The notes under the pieces were generated by a model. That model was not told where the DNA came from. It did not search any database and was given only the letters and a program-made list of their open reading frames with translations. Below, one piece after another: positions 6,437 through 9,409 of a DNA stretch of 9,409 nucleotides. The position numbers and the translations under genes were made by a program. This stretch comes from Actinomycetes bacterium (GTDB lineage: Bacteria; Planctomycetota; Phycisphaerae; JAACET01): the NCBI GenBank assembly GCA_030631725.1, contig DAOVKO010000071.1, positions 1 to 9,409 of the forward strand, read 5' to 3'. The stretch's first letter is position 1. Each line of letters opens with the position of its first letter.

Positions 6437-8182
6437 ATGGCGGAAGAAAAATTAGAGTTACGCGGGATCGACTGGCAGGAGACGTTCAGCTTTACCCACG
6501 TGTTCCGGAGCTTTCGTCTGGCAATCCACCCCAGCAAACTGGTGTTGGCCTTTGTGGGGCTGGCCCTGTGCGTGATAGCCGGGTTCGTGCTGGACGGGCT
6601 GTGGTACGGAGGGCCGGCGATTATCTGGGAGGACGGTCAGCCTAAGGAGATTGAGGTCTTCGCCGATAAAGGGACCTCAAGTAAGGATTTTCCAACTTGG
6701 TACAAGGCTCAGGCCAAAAGTCGCGAGGATAGACTAAAGACTCTCCGCAGAAAGGAGTTGGGCCTGGACGTAGATGAGGTGAGCGTCTACTCGGCTTCCT
6801 TGGCGGGCAAACTGATCGCGGTCAAGAATGAAAAGCTCCAGGAATGGCTGGAAGACAACGGCCTGGATAATACAAGGCGGAAACTTAAAGAAAGGTACGA
6901 AGGTCAGCCGGAGCTTCTGGACGAGCGATGGAGACAGGCTAAACAGGAAGTACCCAAGAAGCTTCTGGCAAGGCGCAGAGAAGTACATATCGAGATAGAA
7001 TCGATTAAAGATTTGGTAGGCAAGGGTCCGGCCCGTAGGGGACCATTCCGGGCTCTGCTCCGCTATGAGCTGGGCGTGTTCGACAAGGTGGTGGCCTGTG
7101 CGCTGGGACCGAATCTGCTGGGGGGTCTGGAGATGACGGCCAGCGAGGCCGATGCGGGAGTGGCTGTGCATCTCTGGCGGGGACTCAAGGGCCTGCAATG
7201 GTTGTTCAAGCAGCACTGGGTTTACTTCATCGTCTTCGGGGCCTTCTGTCTGGTGGTTTGGTCTGTCTTTGGCGGGGCGATCACCAGAACCGCAGCACTG
7301 CACGTAGCCCGTGGCGAAAAGATATCCATCAAAGAGGCCCTGAAATTCGGACTAAAAAAATTCCCCAGCTTCCTGTTTGCCCCGTTGATTCCAGTGGCTA
7401 TTGTGGTGGTTCTGGTAGTGGTTGTGCTGCTCGGTTCTTTCGCCCTGGGTAACTGGGGATGGGGGATCGGCGAGGTGCTGGTTTCCGTGCTGATGTTTCT
7501 CCCGCTGATTGCCGGCTTCGTCATGGCTCTGGTGGCTGTGGGAACGGTGGGGGGATTGAACCTGATGTATCCGACGATTGCCGTGGAAGGCTCAGACAGT
7601 TTCGATGCCATAAGCCGCTCGTTCAGCTATGTGTACGCCCGGCCCTGGCGGATGGCCTTTTATTCGCTGGTCGCTCTGATTTATGGAGTACTCTGCTATT
7701 TGTTCGTGCGATTTTTCGCATTCCTGGTCCTGAAGATGACGCACATGTCGGTGGGTGCGTTGATATTCCGGCCAGGCGCCGGCAGTTATGGCCTGACGAA
7801 CAAGTTCACCAGCATGTGGCCGGCTCCGGAATTATTCGGCAGTCTGCACAAGTTCGACTGGGCCGCCTGCCAGGGTGCTCAGACCTTTGGAGCCTTTGTT
7901 ATCTTCTTGTGGGTTTGTGTGATTATCGGTTTTGTGGCTGCCTTTCTGGTCTCGTTCTTCTTCTCGGCGAACACGGTGATTTACTACCTGCTGCGGAACA
8001 GGGTGGATTCGACGGATATGGATGACGTGTACGTGGAAGAAGAGCCCGAAGAGCAGACTCCGCCGGTGGCCCAAGAGCCCGCCGAGGGCGGTGAAGCTGA
8101 AAAGCCTAAGGCCAAAAAGCCCAAGCCGGAAGAAAAGGCCGATGAGCCGCCCGAGCAGGAAGAATCCTCCGAAGGTGAATGA
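6437..8182 (+). CDS. Multi-pass membrane protein with a large soluble insert and acidic tail
   Basis: The 581-residue product has an N-terminal helix anchor and membrane segment at about 35-56. A hydrophilic, largely helical region of about 200 residues follows (60-260, Lys/Arg/Glu-rich). Hydrophobic segments then lie near 262-282, 311-335, 346-375, 408-432 and 484-515. The tail from about 530 is rich in Glu, Pro and Lys and probably disordered. The segment AISRSFSYVYARPWRMAFYS (391-410) between two membrane spans looks like the conserved core of a polytopic family, but I cannot name it confidently. The start is well supported: AAGGAG at 6425-6430 lies six bases before the ATG. The 3' end is duplicated downstream (8636-8696) around a hicBA pair, so the present stop codon may be a replacement of the original end. 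Confidence 0.88.
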   Translation: MAEEKLELRGIDWQETFSFTHVFRSFRLAIHPSKLVLAFVGLALCVIAGFVLDGLWYGGPAIIWEDGQPKEIEVFADKGTSSKDFPTWYKAQAKSREDRLKTLRRKELGLDVDEVSVYSASLAGKLIAVKNEKLQEWLEDNGLDNTRRKLKERYEGQPELLDERWRQAKQEVPKKLLARRREVHIEIESIKDLVGKGPARRGPFRALLRYELGVFDKVVACALGPNLLGGLEMTASEADAGVAVHLWRGLKGLQWLFKQHWVYFIVFGAFCLVVWSVFGGAITRTAALHVARGEKISIKEALKFGLKKFPSFLFAPLIPVAIVVVLVVVVLLGSFALGNWGWGIGEVLVSVLMFLPLIAGFVMALVAVGTVGGLNLMYPTIAVEGSDSFDAISRSFSYVYARPWRMAFYSLVALIYGVLCYLFVRFFAFLVLKMTHMSVGALIFRPGAGSYGLTNKFTSMWPAPELFGSLHKFDWAACQGAQTFGAFVIFLWVCVIIGFVAAFLVSFFFSANTVIYYLLRNRVDSTDMDDVYVEEEPEEQTPPVAQEPAEGGEAEKPKAKKPKPEEKADEPPEQEESSEGE

Positions 8183-8184
8183 TC
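8123..8184. repeat. Left copy of the direct repeat flanking hicBA (gene 3' end)
   Basis: This stretch encodes the last 19 residues and stop codon of the membrane protein. It matches 8636-8696 in the same orientation. From GAAAAGG onward 47 of 53 bases are identical by hand alignment, and an AAGCCGG block just upstream is also shared, with a one-base length difference between them. The 451 bases between the copies contain hicB and hicA. Confidence 0.85.
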
Positions 8185-8211
8185 GGGCGTCCGTCTACGC
8201 TGGAGAGCGAG

Positions 8212-8412
8212 ATGAAGATCGAAATTGAACGCGAGCAGGATGGTCGGTGGATCGCGGAAGTGCCTGATCTAGCAGGTGTTATGGTCTATGGCCAAAGCCG
8301 CGAAGAAGCCATCTCCAAGGTCGAAGCCCTTGCTCTGCGCGCTATTGCCGATCGTTTAGAGCACGGCGAATCAATTCCGGAGCTTGACGGACTCTTCGCG
8401 GTGCCAGCATGA
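8212..8412 (+). CDS. hicB: HicB-family antitoxin (short form)
   Basis: HicB antitoxins bind and neutralise the HicA mRNA interferase. The 66-residue protein is the minimal degenerate RNase H-like domain: KIEIEREQDGRWIAEVPDLAGVMVYGQS (2-29), then the helix REEAISKVEALALRAIADRL. It lacks a C-terminal DNA-binding domain, so self-repression by HicB alone would need another partner or mechanism. I chose the ATG at 8212 because it gives the standard HicB beginning and has GGAG at 8202-8205. The ATG at 8179 overlaps the upstream stop codon but adds 11 residues of no family character. The gene overlaps hicA by four bases (ATGA), so the two are translationally coupled. Order is antitoxin then toxin. 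Confidence 0.9.
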   Translation: MKIEIEREQDGRWIAEVPDLAGVMVYGQSREEAISKVEALALRAIADRLEHGESIPELDGLFAVPA

Positions 8413-8624
8413 GCCGTTGGCCCTCGAGCAAGGCCCGAAGGGTGCTTGTCGCTCTCTTGGGCATCGGATGGTCTATTAAACGAGAGGCTAAAGGTTCTCA
8501 TCGTATTCTCTCTCGCCCCGGTCGGGGCGACTTCGTCTTTGCGTTTCATGATGGTGACGAGATTGGTCCTCGGATGTTGGCCCGCATCGCCAAACGCACA
8601 GGCCTAAAGCCGGACGACCTTTGA
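8409..8624 (+). CDS. hicA: HicA-family toxin (mRNA interferase)
   Basis: HicA is a small double-stranded-RNA-binding-fold ribonuclease that cleaves mRNA when not held by HicB. The 71-residue product has the family layout. An N-terminal helix, SSKARRVLVALLGIGW, is followed by a strand and the catalytic-histidine motif KGSHRILSRPG (H31), then FVFAFHDGDEIGPRMLARIAKRTGL. The catalytic His is intact and the length is normal, so the toxin looks functional. The start codon overlaps the hicB stop. After the stop codon only 11 bases precede the second copy of the membrane protein's 3' end. Confidence 0.9.
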   Translation: MSRWPSSKARRVLVALLGIGWSIKREAKGSHRILSRPGRGDFVFAFHDGDEIGPRMLARIAKRTGLKPDDL

Positions 8625-8635
8625 GAACCCCAAAT

Positions 8636-8696
8636 AAGCCGGCGAAAAGGACGACGAGTCGCCCGAGGAGGAAAAACCCTCCGAAGGTGAATGATC
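8636..8696. repeat. Right copy of the direct repeat: relic 3' end of the membrane protein gene
   Basis: Read in the frame of the membrane protein, this segment encodes GEKDDESPEEEKPSEGE and a stop codon, against EEKADEPPEQEESSEGE and stop at the end of the intact gene. It has no start codon, and an in-frame TAA lies at 8635. It is therefore a non-coding relic of a gene end. A terminator follows 29 bases later, as expected for the original end of the gene. Confidence 0.85.
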
Positions 8697-8725
8697 AAAG
8701 ATCGTTTGGCGTAAACTGAATAAGG

Positions 8726-8753
8726 GCCGATCCACTTAGCCGGGTCGGCTTTT
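8726..8753 (+). terminator. Rho-independent terminator after the membrane protein and hicBA
   Basis: GCCGATCC (8726-8733) pairs with GGGTCGGC (8742-8749), with one G-T wobble, around an 8-nt loop. TTTT (8750-8753) follows, with a second TTTT a little further on. It ends plus-strand transcription before the convergent gene at 8781-9116. Confidence 0.75.
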
Positions 8754-8780
8754 GCTTTTGGGGAGGACGAAAGGAATTGG

Positions 8781-9116
8781 CTACTTCGGGTAGACGATAG
8801 TGTAGAGCCACCAGCGGTTTTTGGTTTGGCCCTTCGATCGGGGCTGGCGCTCGAAGTAGATTTTCATTTGCAGGCCGTCGGTGGTTCGAATCCTGAACCA
8901 GTGTTTGCGCAGATACATTTCTCCCGAGTGGCTCTTGCAGCGGCCGGATTCTTTCCAGGTTTCGAGCACTTTATCCAGGGCGTATTCTTTATCTCGCCAA
9001 ATGAATCGTTGCGGAAATCCCGGCTCGCCTCTGGCCATGCCTTGAACATCACTGCTGCCAACCACTGGTCGGATCGCTTCACTGACGAATTCTTCTTTCA
9101 TGGGCTCTGAGGGCAT
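8781..9116 (-). CDS. DUF6504-like small hypothetical protein
   Basis: This minus-strand gene encodes 111 residues with no signal peptide or membrane helix. The pattern is FVSEAI near the start, then FPQRFIWRDKEYALDKVLETWKE, then the block YLRKHWFRIRTTDGLQMKIYFER, and NRWWLYTIV at the end. A short beta-rich protein with F-x-W-R, a W at the end of helix VLETW, W-R-V/I-R-T-x-D-G and R-W-W-L matches my memory of the DUF6504 family, whose function is unknown. The start is uncertain. The ATG at 9116 gives 111 residues, and the in-frame ATG at 9101 gives 106. Neither has a good Shine-Dalgarno sequence. Bottom-strand cysteine and tryptophan content looks protein-like, and the plus-strand frames here show no family features. 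Confidence 0.7.
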   Translation of the reverse strand: MPSEPMKEEFVSEAIRPVVGSSDVQGMARGEPGFPQRFIWRDKEYALDKVLETWKESGRCKSHSGEMYLRKHWFRIRTTDGLQMKIYFERQPRSKGQTKNRWWLYTIVYPK

Positions 9117-9137
9117 GATCGTGGTTGGTATTTTTAA

Positions 9138-9257
9138 TCAATAAGGCTTACCGCCAAATTTGTCCAGATCGAAGGGGTCTTGGAGCTTGTTCTCTATGCT
9201 CGCCCATATCCGCAAATCTTCGGCACTGCGGAGGTGGTTGTTTCTGTTATTGCCCAC
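9138..9257 (-). CDS. Possible 39-residue ORF or gene remnant after the partial hicB
   Basis: A minus-strand frame from GTG at 9257 to TGA at 9138 reads SAEDLRIWASIENKLQDPFD and then LDKFGGKPY before stopping. The composition is protein-like, but I see no ribosome binding site and no family match. The frame is closed by a TAG just upstream. It could be a short accessory peptide of the hicB locus, the remnant of a longer C-terminus, or chance. Confidence 0.25.
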   Translation of the reverse strand: MGNNRNNHLRSAEDLRIWASIENKLQDPFDLDKFGGKPY

Positions 9258-9261
9258 AACA

Positions 9262-9408
9262 TCATAGGATAGCGGTAGTAACTACGTCGCTGACAGTGGT
9301 TGCCTCGGGGATAGGATCGCCGTCCTCGATCATGCCGCGGATATGCAAGTCGATAGCTTCGTGAATTCGCTGTTTAGTTTCTTCCAGTGTGTCACCACTG
9401 GCGACACA
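9262..9408 (-). CDS. HicB-family antitoxin, C-terminal part (truncated by the window edge)
   Basis: Reading leftward from the right edge, the frame gives CVASGDTLEETKQRIHEAID, then LHIRGMIEDGDPIPEATTVSDVVTTAIL and a stop codon. This is the second half of a HicB domain: the helix after the small GCxAxGDT turn, then the DGxPIPEP-like strand. The start lies beyond the window. It differs from the HicB at 8212-8412, so the two antitoxins are not recent copies of each other. No hicA follows it on the minus strand, so its toxin, if any, must be upstream (outside the window), or it is an orphan. Confidence 0.82.
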   Translation of the reverse strand, partial: CVASGDTLEETKQRIHEAIDLHIRGMIEDGDPIPEATTVSDVVTTAIL

Positions 9409-9409
9409 A

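Noticed and set aside
7459..8025. Plus-strand 188-codon frame inside the membrane protein gene
   Set aside because: It is an alternative frame of a high-GC gene with strong membrane-protein features. Its product is Arg/Cys/Gly-rich without a recognisable domain.
9125..9364. Plus-strand 79-codon frame at the right end
   Set aside because: The opposite strand encodes a clear HicB C-terminus over much of it, and the plus-strand translation has no family features.

Overview
The window comes from a bacterial chromosome of roughly 55-60% GC (hand-sampled) that contains a block of about 40% GC. Gene content and order are a groEL, then dnaJ-grpE without dnaK, later an FmdB-type zinc ribbon and YacG, and then a long membrane protein of unknown role. 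Together with composite palindromes between genes, this suggests a Planctomycetota lineage, perhaps Phycisphaerae-like. That placement is an inference from gene neighbourhood and protein flavour, not from a search.

Layout. (1) 1-1255: the 3' three quarters of groEL. (2) 1259-1463: a long imperfect palindrome made of short tandem units, then a terminator-like hairpin. (3) 1464-3212: dnaJ and grpE, the co-chaperone and nucleotide exchange factor of the Hsp70 system. (4) About 3213-5450: a low-GC islet with a formyltransferase-fold protein and a NodB-family polysaccharide deacetylase. It is bounded by two small ORFs I cannot identify. (5) 5451-6241: GC returns to the background level, with a 56-codon unknown, an FmdB-family zinc ribbon and YacG (DNA gyrase inhibitor family). 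(6) 6267-8182: a good promoter candidate and a 581-residue multi-pass membrane protein. (7) 8123-8753: a hicB-hicA toxin-antitoxin pair between two copies of the membrane protein gene's 3' end, followed by a terminator. (8) 8781-9409, minus strand: a small DUF6504-like protein and the C-terminal part of a second, unrelated HicB at the edge.

How the genes fit together. GroEL, DnaJ and GrpE form a protein-folding block. The two islet genes would act on sugars or lipid-linked sugars: formyl transfer to an amino sugar, and removal of an N-acyl group. Their pairing recalls ArnA and ArnD of the aminoarabinose pathway, although no sugar-nucleotide genes are visible. The clearest rearrangement is the hicBA insertion. 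A stretch of about 61 bp encoding the acidic tail and stop codon of the membrane protein is present on both sides of the toxin-antitoxin genes, and the downstream copy still sits next to the terminator. The module therefore seems to have entered the gene's 3' end while leaving it an intact reading frame.
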